Positions 27,861 to 37,610 of a stretch of 64,000 nt of DNA are shown here, piece by piece. The notes under the pieces were generated by a model. It saw only the letters and a program-made list of their open reading frames with translations, searched no databases and was not told the origin of the DNA. Every line of letters starts with the position of its first letter. Within the stretch, counting starts at the first letter, position 1. Location: NCBI RefSeq assembly GCF_030271535.1, contig NZ_JASCXJ010000008.1:124001-188000 (forward strand). The letters are read 5' to 3'. The stretch comes from Nocardiopsis sp. ATB16-24 (GTDB lineage Bacteria > Actinomycetota > Actinomycetes > Streptosporangiales > Streptosporangiaceae). A program made the translations under genes and the position numbers.

Positions 27861-29156
27861 CTAGCGCACCGTGACGAAGTCCTCGGGGTCACGTGGAGGC
27901 CTGTCCCGAGGCGCCTCCGCCGCGTGTCCGACGGCCACCGCGCCCATCGGCCGCCATGATCCGGGCACCTCCAACACCTCGCGCACCACGTCGGGGCAGA
28001 ACATGGTCGAGGAGATCCAGGCCGAGCCCAGGCCCTCCATGGCCAGGCCCACCAGCAGGCTCTGTACCCCCGCTCCCATCGCCACCAGGAACATCGACCG
28101 CTCGGCGCCGGCCCGCCGCGCGTCCGGATACGAGTGCGCGCCGTCGGCCACCAGGAACGGCACCACCAGGTACGGCGCCCGACGCAGCACGTCTCCGCGC
28201 TTGGTCCGCCGGGCGATCTGCTCCTCGGTGAAGCCGTCCCCGCGCAGGTCCCTCACCCATGCCTGGAGCATCGCGTCCAGCAGCCGTTTGCGCGTCGCCG
28301 CCGACTCCACCAGGACGAACCGCCATGGGGTGGTGTGATGAGGGGCCGGTGCGGTCACCGCGGTGGCCACCGCACGTCGTACCGCCTCGGGATCCACGGG
28401 ATCGTCGGTGAACGACCGCACCGTCCGCCGGGCCGGGACGACCTCCCGCGACCCGTACCGGAACAGGTCGGCGTCGGCCGGACGGATCAGCGCCGCGGCA
28501 CCCGGTCCGTCCTCCTCGGTGACCATCTCGGCCAGACCGCCGACCACGGCGACCGGGATCCCGCTCGTCTTGCCCTTGACCAGTTCGCCCGCCGCGGCGA
28601 TCTCGTCGGCCACGGCGTTGACGGTCGCCTCCATCAGGTTGCCGTGGGTGTCGGTGGTGCCCCGCAGGTCCTGTACCGGGGCCAGTCCGGCCACCCCGAT
28701 GGCCACGTCGGTCTGTCCCACCCGCCAGGGCCGCCCGAAGGTGTCGGAGATGATCACTCCGACGTTGACCCCCAGGCGCTCACGCAGCCCGGCGCGCAGG
28801 GCACGGGCAGAGGCGTCGGAGTCCTCCGGGAGCAACAGGACCGTGCCCGGTTCGACGTTGGAGGCGTCCACCCCGGCGGCGGCCATGACCAGGCCCTGCC
28901 GGGTCTGCACGATCCTCGTCCTGCCGGCACGGGCGACCACCCGCACGGTCTCGGAGTCGATGGCCTCCTCGCGGTCCATACGGCGGGCACGTCCCTCGGC
29001 CTTGCTGACGATCTTGGAGGTGACGACGAGGACGTCCCCCTCGGCCGGTGGGACGCCGGAGGCCTCCACGGCGTCGGCGATCAGGGAGGCCAGGTCGTCG
29101 CCGGCTCGCACCTCGGGGATCCCCCTGAGCCCGCGCACGCGCAGTTCGGCGTTCAC
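27861..29156 (-). CDS. fbiB: F420-0:gamma-glutamyl ligase / dehydro-F420-0 reductase
   Basis: This 431-aa bifunctional protein has an N-terminal CofE-like ligase domain ([35 protein letters not shown]) that adds the glutamate tail of F420. Its C-terminal nitroreductase-like FMN domain ([32 protein letters not shown]) is known in mycobacteria to reduce dehydro-F420-0. The GTG start overlaps the TGA of fbiA (GTGA), so the two are translated together. The start was chosen at VNAELRV from family alignment and the overlap. Confidence 0.95.
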   Translation of the reverse strand: MNAELRVRGLRGIPEVRAGDDLASLIADAVEASGVPPAEGDVLVVTSKIVSKAEGRARRMDREEAIDSETVRVVARAGRTRIVQTRQGLVMAAAGVDASNVEPGTVLLLPEDSDASARALRAGLRERLGVNVGVIISDTFGRPWRVGQTDVAIGVAGLAPVQDLRGTTDTHGNLMEATVNAVADEIAAAGELVKGKTSGIPVAVVGGLAEMVTEEDGPGAAALIRPADADLFRYGSREVVPARRTVRSFTDDPVDPEAVRRAVATAVTAPAPHHTTPWRFVLVESAATRKRLLDAMLQAWVRDLRGDGFTEEQIARRTKRGDVLRRAPYLVVPFLVADGAHSYPDARRAGAERSMFLVAMGAGVQSLLVGLAMEGLGSAWISSTMFCPDVVREVLEVPGSWRPMGAVAVGHAAEAPRDRPPRDPEDFVTVR

Positions 29157-30148
29157 CGACGCTCCTCCTTCTCCTTCTTCCCCGCCAGTTCCACCGCCAG
29201 GTCGACGGCGGCGCGGGCGATCGCCTCGGTGGCGATGGGGTCGCTCATGTACAGCGGGAGCGCGCGTACGTCGACGCCCTCCACCTCGGTACCGGCGTCG
29301 GCCTCGTCCACCAGCCAGCCGTCCAACAGGTCGGCGCCCAGGTGTGCGGCGACCGCTCCGGCACTGGTCTCCACCCCGATCGCGCGCAGACAGGCGTCGG
29401 CCATGCCGCGCACCGGCGCGCCGCCGATGATGGGGGACACCCCCACCACGGTCTTGGCGGTCATGGCCTCCCGGATGCCGGGGACGTTCAGGATCGATCC
29501 CACGCTGACCACCGGGTTGGACGGGGGAAGGATGACCGCGTCGGCCTCGGCGATCGCGGCCAGTACTCCGGGGGCGGGGGTGGACTCCTCCGCACCGACG
29601 CCGACGATCTGCTCCGCCGGCAGCGCGGCCCGGTGTTTGATCCACCACTCCTGGAAGTGGATGGCCCGCCGCCCACGCTCGTCGGCGACCACCACATGGG
29701 TCTCGACCTGGTCGTCGGTCATCGGCAGCAACCGCACCCCCGGTCGCCAACGGTCGCACAGCGCCTCGGTGATCGCGGACAGCGGGTAGCCGGCCGCGAG
29801 CATCTGCGTCCGTACGATGTGGGTCGCGGTGTCGCGGTCCCCCAGTCCGAACCACGTGGGCTTCATCCCGTAGGCGGCGAGTTCCTCCTTGACGGTGAAG
29901 GTCTCCTCGTTCCTGCCCCAGCCCTGCTCCTCGTTGATCCCTCCTCCCAGGGTGTACATCACCGTGTCCAGATCCGGGCAGATCCTCAGCCCGAACAGAG
30001 TGATGTCGTCACCGGTGTTGCCGATGACGGTGATGCCGTTGTCTGTGGGCTGTTCCTCGGTGGCGGTCGTGCCGGTTCCGAGTACGGCCCTGAGGCCGAG
30101 GAGGAACCGCGCGCCGCCGATACCACCAGCCGGTACGACTATCCGCAT
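29153..30148 (-). CDS. fbiA: (dehydro)phosphoenolpyruvate/lactate transferase for F420
   Basis: This 331-aa CofD-family enzyme has the N-terminal [12 protein letters not shown] loop, [12 protein letters not shown] and [11 protein letters not shown], which bind FO and the guanylylated three-carbon donor. It joins the donor to FO to form (dehydro)F420-0, the step before FbiB. It is first in the fbiAB operon. The CofC/FbiD partner that makes the donor is not present in the window. Confidence 0.95.
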   Translation of the reverse strand: MRIVVPAGGIGGARFLLGLRAVLGTGTTATEEQPTDNGITVIGNTGDDITLFGLRICPDLDTVMYTLGGGINEEQGWGRNEETFTVKEELAAYGMKPTWFGLGDRDTATHIVRTQMLAAGYPLSAITEALCDRWRPGVRLLPMTDDQVETHVVVADERGRRAIHFQEWWIKHRAALPAEQIVGVGAEESTPAPGVLAAIAEADAVILPPSNPVVSVGSILNVPGIREAMTAKTVVGVSPIIGGAPVRGMADACLRAIGVETSAGAVAAHLGADLLDGWLVDEADAGTEVEGVDVRALPLYMSDPIATEAIARAAVDLAVELAGKKEKEERR

Positions 30149-30386
30149 GCGTTCAAGTCTGGCAGTCTGGGTGTGTGTATGATCCGTCTGCCCCGCAGCG
30201 GGCGCGGTGCATATGTGACCGTTCCGGTACCGGGTGTTCACGAACTCCCGGACCTCGGTCGTCATCCCACCTTTCGGCCCGGCCGGTGTCCCCACTCTCC
30301 TGCCCGGACGCGGCCGACCCACCTGACAGCCCGACGCCGCTTCCACCGACGTGACGGCGAAGCAGCAGCGTAGAGGGGAACCTCTC

Positions 30387-31820
30387 TTGAAGAACGAAAC
30401 ACTGGAACGCCTGCGCCTGCCCGGGGCCTGGGCCCTGCTCGCGGCCGCGGGCGTGCTCATGCTCTCCGGGCTCATCCAGGTCATCGTCCTGTCCAGTTCC
30501 AGCGACTGGCATCAGGGCACCTCCTTCGCCGGCGCCATGTACGGGGCCGGGGCCGCCCACTTCTTCGGTGTGGGGATCACTGTCCTCATCGCCGCCGCCG
30601 TACTCTTGGTCCTGAGCAGCGACGGAACCCGCTCCGCCGCGTCGCCGGTCGTGCTGACCGCGATGATCGTCACCGGGGTGGGACTGCTCTTCTGCCTGAT
30701 CACGGTGATCTGCGGATTCATCGGGGCGATCAACGCCGGACACGGCCTGGCGAGGATGCTGGAGACGGTCGCTCAGGGAGCGGTGCTCGGTTTCGTGGGC
30801 TTCGCGACCATGAAGGCCTACAACGACCCCACCCTCGTCCCCCGGGCGACGCCGCAGCACCAGGGTGTCTACCCGCAGCAGTTCCCGCCCGCCACCGGCG
30901 CGCAGCAGTCCTTCGCCCAGCCGGGATACCCCGCGCAGGACCCCTCCGCCCAGGTTCCGGCCGATCCCGCCCAGTCCTATGGTCAGCAGTACGGTACGGG
31001 CGCCCAGCAGGCCTATGGCCAGCAGTACGGTGCCGATGCGGGTGCGCAGCAGCAGTACGGCACGGATGCCCAGCAGGCTTACGGTCAGCAGTACGGTGCC
31101 GATGCGGGTGCGCAGCAGCAGTACGGTACGGGCGCTCAGCAGGCTTACGGTCAGCAGCAGTATGGGGCGGACGCCTCGGGGCAGCAGGCTTATGGCCAGC
31201 AGTACGGTGCGGACGCGGGTGCGCAGCAGCAGTACGGTACGGGCGCTCAGCAGGCTTATGGCCAGCAGTACGGTGCCGATGCGGGTGCGCAGCAGCAGTA
31301 CGGTACGGGCGCTCAGCAGGCCTATGGTCAGCAGCAGTATGGGGCGGACGCCTCGGGGCAGCAGGCTTATGGCCAGCAGTACGGTGCGGACGCGGGTGCG
31401 CAGCAGCAGTACGGTACGGGCGCTCAGCAGGCTTACGGTCAGCAGCAGTATGGGGCGGACGCCTCGGGGCAGCAGGCCGCCTACGGCCAGCAGGGGGAGT
31501 ACTCCTACGACTCCTCCCAGTACGCTCCGCAGAGCACCGAACAACAGGCCACCTCAGGCGAGCAGGCCGCCCAGGACGCGATCCAGTACGGCTGGTACCA
31601 GGGGGCCGACCAGGGCCAACAGGCGCAGGGCGCTCCCGCCGAGGGCGGAGTTGATCCTTTCTTTAACTCCGGTGAGAACACCGGTAACGAGACGCCCGGA
31701 CAGGGCGGGGGATCGTACGGAGGCCAGTACGGTTCGGGGACCGGATACGGCTCTGAACAGCAAGGACAGAGTGGATCCGGTGGTCAGCAGGGCTGGTACG
31801 GCAACGACGGCCAGCGCTGA
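30387..31820 (+). CDS. four-helix membrane protein with Gln/Tyr/Gly repeat tail
   Basis: This 477-aa protein (TTG start chosen because GAGGGGA stands 7 nt before it; an upstream GTG at 30351 has no such site) has an N-terminal domain of four predicted transmembrane helices (about residues 12-150). A long C-terminal tail of low complexity follows, made of near-perfect repeats of QQYGADAGAQQQYG, TGAQQAYG and QQYGADASGQQ. The tail is almost free of charged residues except Asp, and is prion-like in composition. The RBS is within a small AGAGG-GGAA-CCTCT hairpin (30372-30385). The N-terminal domain is not recognised with certainty. It lies between divergent fbiA and whiB2. Confidence 0.85.
   Translation: MKNETLERLRLPGAWALLAAAGVLMLSGLIQVIVLSSSSDWHQGTSFAGAMYGAGAAHFFGVGITVLIAAAVLLVLSSDGTRSAASPVVLTAMIVTGVGLLFCLITVICGFIGAINAGHGLARMLETVAQGAVLGFVGFATMKAYNDPTLVPRATPQHQGVYPQQFPPATGAQQSFAQPGYPAQDPSAQVPADPAQSYGQQYGTGAQQAYGQQYGADAGAQQQYGTDAQQAYGQQYGADAGAQQQYGTGAQQAYGQQQYGADASGQQAYGQQYGADAGAQQQYGTGAQQAYGQQYGADAGAQQQYGTGAQQAYGQQQYGADASGQQAYGQQYGADAGAQQQYGTGAQQAYGQQQYGADASGQQAAYGQQGEYSYDSSQYAPQSTEQQATSGEQAAQDAIQYGWYQGADQGQQAQGAPAEGGVDPFFNSGENTGNETPGQGGGSYGGQYGSGTGYGSEQQGQSGSGGQQGWYGNDGQR
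30976..31494 (+). repeat. in-frame tandem repeat array encoding the Q/Y/G tail
   Basis: A composite unit of about 111 bp (37 codons), itself made of shorter related blocks, recurs several times with few silent changes. Blocks such as CAGCAGTACGGTGCGGACGC alternate with GGTACGGGCGCTCAGCAGG. High nucleotide identity between blocks implies recent expansion, and copy number is likely to vary between strains. Confidence 0.9.
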
Positions 31821-31954
31821 CCCCGACCTCGGGATCCCGTGCTCGCCGTCGCCTTGGAAGGTCGTGAATTGCGTGATAACCCACAGAACGGACATGGTGG
31901 AACCGCTGTCGGCGGTTTGCCTCGCGATATTCAGGGGACTACCACGCAGGGCGC

Positions 31955-31984
31955 TTGACTCTCAGCAAGCGTTCCACGTGTAAT
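31955..31984 (+). promoter_or_regulatory. promoter upstream of the whiB gene
   Basis: TTGACT (31955-31960) and TGTAAT (31979-31984) have an 18-bp spacer. The expected start point is about 70 nt before the ATG. A small GGTGG...CCACC hairpin (31990-32003) would lie at the very 5' end of the RNA. Confidence 0.55.
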
Positions 31985-32059
31985 TTCAAGGTGGGATTCC
32001 ACCCGGCCCGGGGGACGAAAAGGGCCGGGGACATCTATGGGGGGCAACAGGAGGTGCGC

Positions 32060-32347
32060 ATGAGCGAGGTCATCCCGCTGGCGCACGGCTCGGACGAAGA
32101 TCTGGGCTGGCAGGAACGTGCCCTGTGCGCGCAGACCGACCCGGAGGCGTTCTTCCCCGAGAAGGGCGGCTCGACACGGGAGGCCAAGAAGGTCTGCCAG
32201 TCGTGCGAGGTGCGTGCGGAGTGCCTGGAGTACGCGCTGGAGCACGACGAACGCTTCGGTATCTGGGGAGGACTTTCCGAACGCGAGCGCCGGAGGCTCA
32301 AGAAAGCCGCCGGAGGGGATTTCGATTTCCTGGCGGACGTGCTCTGA
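32060..32347 (+). CDS. whiB: WhiB-family Fe-S regulator (WhiB2/WhmD-like)
   Basis: This 95-aa protein has four cluster cysteines (Cys23, Cys46, Cys49, Cys55; C-x22-C-x2-C-x5-C), the GIWGG beta turn and a basic C-terminus (SERERRRLKK) that binds DNA. A short acidic N-terminus and position next to fbiAB and phosphomannomutase genes match the WhiB (Streptomyces) / WhiB2-WhmD (Mycobacterium) subgroup, which controls septation and sporulation with WhiA. AGGAGGTG immediately upstream sets the start. A strong terminator follows. Confidence 0.93.
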   Translation: MSEVIPLAHGSDEDLGWQERALCAQTDPEAFFPEKGGSTREAKKVCQSCEVRAECLEYALEHDERFGIWGGLSERERRRLKKAAGGDFDFLADVL

Positions 32348-32359
32348 GAGTGCGTAGGA

Positions 32360-32397
32360 GACGCGCGCCCGGGCCCTGTGCCCGGGCGCGCGTCTTT
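32360..32397 (+). terminator. intrinsic terminator after whiB
   Basis: A perfect 15-bp GC stem (32360-32374 with 32380-32394) with a 5-nt loop is followed by TTT. It lies 12 nt after the whiB stop. Confidence 0.85.
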
Positions 32398-32642
32398 GCC
32401 CGCACCCTTCGGTGGTGGTCGCTGCTGACGTCGGACGTCGCCCGTGGTGGGAATGCACCGATATGGGCTGACCGGTTCCTCGCGCGACGAATAGGTCCGT
32501 AATGGTGTCGGGTGGCGTATCGTGATGTCCCGCGCTCGTGAGTCGCGCCCGGTGTGCGCACGAGCCCGCCGACCCTGTCGGTGGATCCACGGATCCGAGC
32601 GCGGGATCGCACCCCTTCCCTCGGAGAGAACCCACCACAGCC

Positions 32643-35600
32643 GTGCTTGACCACGATTTCGCCCGACACGTCGTCACCGCTGTCATCGTGTCCCACGACG
32701 GCGCCCGCTGGCTGCCCGAGACGCTGGAGGCGCTGCGCGCCCAGTCCAGGCCCGTGCAGCGTGCCGTCGCCGCGGACACCGGCAGCACCGACGGCAGCGC
32801 CGACATCCTGGCCGAGTTCCTGCCCTCCGAAGCCGTCGTCGAGATGCCCGCCCGCACCGGATACGGCGACGCCGTCCGCGCGGCCCTGAGGCTCCCCCGT
32901 TCCACCAGTGCGGTACGGGGCTTCGACGAGGACGCCACCGAGTGGATCTGGCTCGTCCACGACGATCTCGTCCTCGACGCCGACGCCCTCGCCCACCTGC
33001 TCGCCGCGGCCGACCGGGATCCCCGTGCCGCGGTGCTGGGGCCCAAGCTGCGCGACTGGTTCGACCGCCGGCTCCTGGTCGAGGTCGGCGTGACCATCGA
33101 CGGGGCGGGCCGGCGTGAGACCGGGCTCGAACAACGCGAGTTCGACCACGGCCAGCACGACGGCACCCGCCAGGTCCTGGCCGTGTCCAGCGCGGGCATG
33201 CTCGTCCGCCGCGACGTGTGGGACAGACTCGGCGGGTTCGATCCGGCCCTGCCCCTGTTCCGCGACGACATCGACTTCTGTTGGAGGGTGGGCGGGGCCG
33301 GACTGCGCGCCCTGTTGGTCACCGACGCGGTCGCCTACCACGCCGAGGCCTCCGCCCGTCGCCGACGGCCGATCACCGCGACCCGGAACCACCCACGCCG
33401 GGTGGACCGCCACCACGCCGTCTTCGTGTTGCTGGCCAACCTGCCGACAGGCGGCATGCTGGGCGCGTTGCTCCGCAACTCCGTGGCCTCGCTCCTGCGA
33501 GTGCTGATGTACCTGCTCGTCAAGCAGCCCGCCAACGCCCTGGACGAGGCCGCCGCCATCACGATGGTGTACCTGCGTCCCTTCCGGCTGGTACGCGCCC
33601 GTTTCCGGCGACGACGGGACCGCCGTCGTACCTACAGCGCCATCCGCCCCTTCCTCGCGCGCGGCGTGGCCATGCGCCAGTTCCACGACGTGGTCACCGG
33701 ATTCCTGTCCGGTGAGCCCGTGAGCAACACCCCCGGACGCCACCAGGCCGTCACCGTCCCACCCGCCGAGGACGACGACGAGGCGCTCACCGACGACACG
33801 GGCTTCGTACGCCGGGTCCTCCTCAGGCCCGGCGTGCTGCTGATCATCGGCCTGACCCTGGTCACGGTGATCGCCGAGCGATCCCTGCTCTTCGGCGACC
33901 TCCTCGCGGGCGGCGCCCTGCCCCCGGTGGCGGGTACCGCCCGTGACATGTGGGACCTGTACCTGTCGAGCAGCCCCGACAGCGGGCTCGGTTCCGGCGC
34001 TCCGGTCCCGCCCTACGTCGGACTGCTCGCCCTGGCCTCCACCCTCACCCTGGGCAAGCCCTGGCTCGCCGTCACCGTCCTCCTGTTGGGCTGCGTTCCC
34101 CTGGCCGGACTGACCTCCTACCTGCTCGCCAGGCAGGTACTGGGCTTTCGTCCCGCGCGACTGTGGATGGCCGCGGTCTACGCGCTGCTTCCCGTGGCCA
34201 CCGGAGCCGTGGCGCAGGGCCGTGTGGGCACCGCCCTGGTCCACGCCCTTCTGCCGGTGATGGGTCTGCTGCTGGTGAGACTGGTGTCGATGCCGCCCGG
34301 ACCCTCGCGTCGCGCGGCCTGGGGACTGGGTCTGCTCTTGACGGTGGCCACCGCGTTCGTGCCGATGGTGTGGCTGTTGTCCCTGGTCACCGGTCTGTTG
34401 GTGGCGGTGTCCTTCGGCCACCTGGGGCGGCGGGTGTACGTGAGCGTCGCGCTGAGTCTGACCGTTCCCCTGCTGCTTCTGCTGCCGTGGTCGCTCGAAC
34501 TGCTCCTGCGTCCCACCCTGTGGCTGCTGGAGGCGGGGTTGCACCGACCCGAGTCGTCGGCCCCGGGGGCCGCCCCCCACGAGCTGCTCCTGCTCTCCCC
34601 GGGAGGCCCGGGTACGCCGCCGTTCTGGGTCACCGTCGGGTTCGCGGTCGCGGCGCTGTGCTCCCTGCTGCTGTTGCGCAACCGCATGCTGGTCGCCGCG
34701 GGCTGGTCGATGGCCCTGTTCGGGATCCTGGTCGCCATCCTGACCAGCAGGATCGTCGTGGAACCCTCTTTCGGAGGCCCGCCGGCACCGGTCTGGCCCG
34801 GCGTGGCCCTGTCCTTCGCCGCCACGGCCGTGTTGCTGTCGGCGGCGACCGCGGCACGTTCCTTCGGTGAGATGTTCCAGAGGGGAGGGACACGGCGGGT
34901 CTTCGCCCTGACGGTGGGCGCGCTCGCCCTGACCACCCCGCTCTGCGCCGCCCTCGTGTGGATGTGGGAGGGCGTCCAGGGCCCTCTCACCGGACATGCC
35001 GACGCCACCGTCGCCGGGGCCCTGTCCAGTGTCGCCGAGGACGGGACCGGGCCGCGTACCCTCATCCTCACCTCTGACGGTCGGGGCGCGGTGGACTACG
35101 TGGTGGTGCGCGGAGACCAACCCCGCCTGGGCGAGGAACGCCTCGTACCGGAGCCGCGGACACGCGAGGTCATGGACCGGGCCGTGGCGGAGCTCACCGC
35201 GGGTCAGGGCGGAGACCAGACGCACGTCCTGGCGGATCTCGGCGTCATGTACGTGCTCTACCCGCGGCCCCGGGTCGGCGTGCCCTCCGACGTGACGATG
35301 GTCGACACCCTGGACGGCACACCCGGACTCGAACGACGGTCGCTGTCGCGGCACTACGCCCTCTGGAGGCTCGGCACGCCCACCGGTGCTCTGCGCGTGG
35401 TCTCCGAGAGCGGTGAGTCCGAGACCCTCACGGTGGAGGGCTCGGGCGGGGAGATGACGGCCGAGGTCCCCGACGGCGCCACCGGCAGACGCCTGGCCCT
35501 GGCGGAGAGTGCCGACAGTGGCTGGCGGGCCACCCTGGACGGCGTGGAACTGACCCCGGTGAACGCCGAGAACGGCACCCAGTCCTGGGCGCTGCCGGTA

Positions 35601-36038
35601 CAAGGCGGCCGGGTGCACGTCCGGCACATCGACCACGCGCACACGGCGTGGCTGCTCGCCCAGGGCGTCCTGGGCCTGGTGGTCGTGGTCCTCGCCGCGC
35701 CCGGTGTGCGCACGGAGGAGGAGTCGCGGCTGATCGCCTCCACTCCCACCCCCCGACCACGGCGACCGGAGGGGTTGCGCAGGGCCTCGCGTCGCAGAGC
35801 ACCGACCAGGGCCGCACGGGAAGGCGACCCCGGCGCACGGAGCGCCGACGACGAGAGTTCCGAGAGCGCCAGGAGCACCGGATCCACAAGTGAGGGCGAG
35901 ACCACCGGGGCCGTCCCCGCGGTCCGGGGCAGGGGGCGCCGTAGGGGGACCCGGGGCACCGGACGGCGCCGCGCGGCCGGCAGGCGCAGAGCGGGCGACG
36001 GAGACGCCGGGGCCTCCGGTGCCGGGCGGGAGGAGTAG
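32643..36038 (+). CDS. very large membrane GT2-family glycosyltransferase
   Basis: This protein of about 1131 aa has an N-terminal GT-A domain (VTAVIVSHDGARWLPETLEAL; AADTGSTDGS; VHDDLVLD as DxD-like motif; FRDDIDFCWR). A membrane domain of roughly 12 helices follows (from about residue 390 to 770), then an extracytoplasmic beta-rich domain, a final helix and a basic, Arg-rich disordered tail. Homologues stand next to whiB2 and manB in other actinobacteria and are thought to build cell-surface polysaccharide. The start is uncertain: GTG 32643 fits the domain start, while GTG 32538 would add 35 residues; neither has a good ribosome-binding site. Confidence 0.85.
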   Translation: MLDHDFARHVVTAVIVSHDGARWLPETLEALRAQSRPVQRAVAADTGSTDGSADILAEFLPSEAVVEMPARTGYGDAVRAALRLPRSTSAVRGFDEDATEWIWLVHDDLVLDADALAHLLAAADRDPRAAVLGPKLRDWFDRRLLVEVGVTIDGAGRRETGLEQREFDHGQHDGTRQVLAVSSAGMLVRRDVWDRLGGFDPALPLFRDDIDFCWRVGGAGLRALLVTDAVAYHAEASARRRRPITATRNHPRRVDRHHAVFVLLANLPTGGMLGALLRNSVASLLRVLMYLLVKQPANALDEAAAITMVYLRPFRLVRARFRRRRDRRRTYSAIRPFLARGVAMRQFHDVVTGFLSGEPVSNTPGRHQAVTVPPAEDDDEALTDDTGFVRRVLLRPGVLLIIGLTLVTVIAERSLLFGDLLAGGALPPVAGTARDMWDLYLSSSPDSGLGSGAPVPPYVGLLALASTLTLGKPWLAVTVLLLGCVPLAGLTSYLLARQVLGFRPARLWMAAVYALLPVATGAVAQGRVGTALVHALLPVMGLLLVRLVSMPPGPSRRAAWGLGLLLTVATAFVPMVWLLSLVTGLLVAVSFGHLGRRVYVSVALSLTVPLLLLLPWSLELLLRPTLWLLEAGLHRPESSAPGAAPHELLLLSPGGPGTPPFWVTVGFAVAALCSLLLLRNRMLVAAGWSMALFGILVAILTSRIVVEPSFGGPPAPVWPGVALSFAATAVLLSAATAARSFGEMFQRGGTRRVFALTVGALALTTPLCAALVWMWEGVQGPLTGHADATVAGALSSVAEDGTGPRTLILTSDGRGAVDYVVVRGDQPRLGEERLVPEPRTREVMDRAVAELTAGQGGDQTHVLADLGVMYVLYPRPRVGVPSDVTMVDTLDGTPGLERRSLSRHYALWRLGTPTGALRVVSESGESETLTVEGSGGEMTAEVPDGATGRRLALAESADSGWRATLDGVELTPVNAENGTQSWALPVQGGRVHVRHIDHAHTAWLLAQGVLGLVVVVLAAPGVRTEEESRLIASTPTPRPRRPEGLRRASRRRAPTRAAREGDPGARSADDESSESARSTGSTSEGETTGAVPAVRGRGRRRGTRGTGRRRAAGRRRAGDGDAGASGAGREE

Positions 36039-36041
36039 GAC

Positions 36042-37598
36042 GTGCGGCTGATCGTGGAGAACCGCTTCGCGCTGTTCGGTCTGGTCGGGCTGGCCTTGGC
36101 CGCGTTGTTCGGTGTCGCGTTCGTGGTCCGCCCCGTGACGGCCGAACTCGGTGTCACCGAGCCGGACACGGTGCGCCCGGACCACGCGGTGCGGGTGTGC
36201 CCCGCGCCGCACGGTCCGGGAGAGGCGACCGTGGCGGCCTTCGCTCCCAGAGTGGGACGTGACGACGAAGGCAGGCTGTGGGCCGAGACGGTCCCCGCCG
36301 CCCCGGAGGACGGCGAGGAGGAGAGGGCGGAGGCGGGCGTGCCGGTCGGCGAGGAACCGACCGAACCCGGCCGTGTGTGGAGGGCGGACACCGCGGAGGC
36401 CGCCGATCCCCTCGTGATCCGGGCACAAGGCTCCCTGGCCTCGGGTCTGGACGCGGCCCAGATCACCCTGTCCGACGACTCGGCCACCGAGGTGCGCTGC
36501 GCGGAACCCTCCATCGGCACCTGGTTCGCCCTGCCGGGAGGCGACGACGAGGACGGCGGAGGGCTCGACTCGCTCACCGTCCATCTGACCAACCCCGAGG
36601 AGTCCCGGGCCACGGTGAGCGTGGACGTCTACACCGAGGGAGGCCCCTCCTACTCGCCCGAGAGCCGAGGCATCTCCCTGCCCGCCGGTGAGTCGACCGT
36701 GCTGGAACTGACCGCGCTGGTCCAGAGCACCGGTGCGGTCGGCGTGCACGTGCGCACCAGCACGGGGCGGGTCGCCGCCTCCCTGCTCGCCGAGCACGAC
36801 TCCGGTTCCGGGGACTGGGTGCCCCCCACGGCCGCGCCCGCGAAGGAACATGTGATCCCCGGGGTCCCCGGGGGAGACGGTCGTCGCCGTCTGCTCGTGG
36901 CCGCCCCCGGCGACGATCCGGTGGAGGTACGTGTCCACACCGTCTCCTCCGCGTCGGAGGACGGGGAGGAGACGGAGGAACCCGCACAGGAGGACGGCCG
37001 AGGGACGGGGACCGCGGAGGATCCGACCGTGCTCAACGTTCCCCCGGCCGCGTCGGCCTGGCTCACGCTGGAGAGCGTTCTGGGCGGTGAGGCGGGGACG
37101 GTCGTGGTGGAGTCCGACGCGCCCGTGGTCGCGGGCGTGGCCGTGGAGGCGGTCGACGGTGAGGGCGAGGTGGTGGAGACCGCCTACACGTCCGCCGTGC
37201 CGCCCCTGCGCTTTCCGTTGGACACCACCGCGATCCTGCCCGACGTTCCCGAGGGGGCCGACACCCACGTGCTCTTGGGGGCGGTCGGGGCGGACGTCAC
37301 GTTGGTGGCCACCCCGATCGGTGTCGACGGCACCCAGGGAGACGCCGTGCGCGTGGAGGTCCCCGCCGGGACCACGATGGCGTTCGGGGCGGGGGAGGAA
37401 GGTTGGCGAGCCCCCTCGGGCACCGACTCCCAGGGCGGTCACACCGTCCGACTGGAACTGCTGGAGGGGTCGGCGCCGGTGTACGTCGCGCGCGTGCTGC
37501 GCGACGGGGAGGCGCTGAGCGTGCTACCGGTGCGGCCCGCCCCGGTGCGGATCGCGCTTCCCGTGGTGCGCGACAGCATGGTGGGGGTCGTCCCCTGA
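36042..37598 (+). CDS. DUF5719 family extracytoplasmic protein
   Basis: This 518-aa protein has one N-terminal transmembrane helix (about residues 8-28) and a long extracytoplasmic part rich in beta strands and acidic residues. It matches the DUF5719 family, which in actinobacteria always follows the large GT2 membrane protein. It starts with GTG 4 nt after the upstream stop, so the two form an operon and their products probably interact at the membrane. No catalytic motif is visible. Confidence 0.8.
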   Translation: MRLIVENRFALFGLVGLALAALFGVAFVVRPVTAELGVTEPDTVRPDHAVRVCPAPHGPGEATVAAFAPRVGRDDEGRLWAETVPAAPEDGEEERAEAGVPVGEEPTEPGRVWRADTAEAADPLVIRAQGSLASGLDAAQITLSDDSATEVRCAEPSIGTWFALPGGDDEDGGGLDSLTVHLTNPEESRATVSVDVYTEGGPSYSPESRGISLPAGESTVLELTALVQSTGAVGVHVRTSTGRVAASLLAEHDSGSGDWVPPTAAPAKEHVIPGVPGGDGRRRLLVAAPGDDPVEVRVHTVSSASEDGEETEEPAQEDGRGTGTAEDPTVLNVPPAASAWLTLESVLGGEAGTVVVESDAPVVAGVAVEAVDGEGEVVETAYTSAVPPLRFPLDTTAILPDVPEGADTHVLLGAVGADVTLVATPIGVDGTQGDAVRVEVPAGTTMAFGAGEEGWRAPSGTDSQGGHTVRLELLEGSAPVYVARVLRDGEALSVLPVRPAPVRIALPVVRDSMVGVVP

Positions 37599-37610
37599 CG
37601 GCGGAGTCGT

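Noticed and set aside
27861..29855. Long 664-codon version of FbiB
   Set aside because: The extra N-terminus is antisense-like frame over fbiA; the GTG at 29156 overlapping the fbiA stop and family length define the true start.
30976..31494. Repeat array considered as CRISPR or minisatellite
   Set aside because: Repeats are contiguous, in frame and without spacers; they encode the Q/Y/G tail of a membrane protein.
32298..37442. A 1714-codon open frame on the minus strand
   Set aside because: It is a shadow of the large glycosyltransferase and DUF5719 genes caused by very high GC at third positions; its translation is Gly/Arg/Gln/His-rich without domains.
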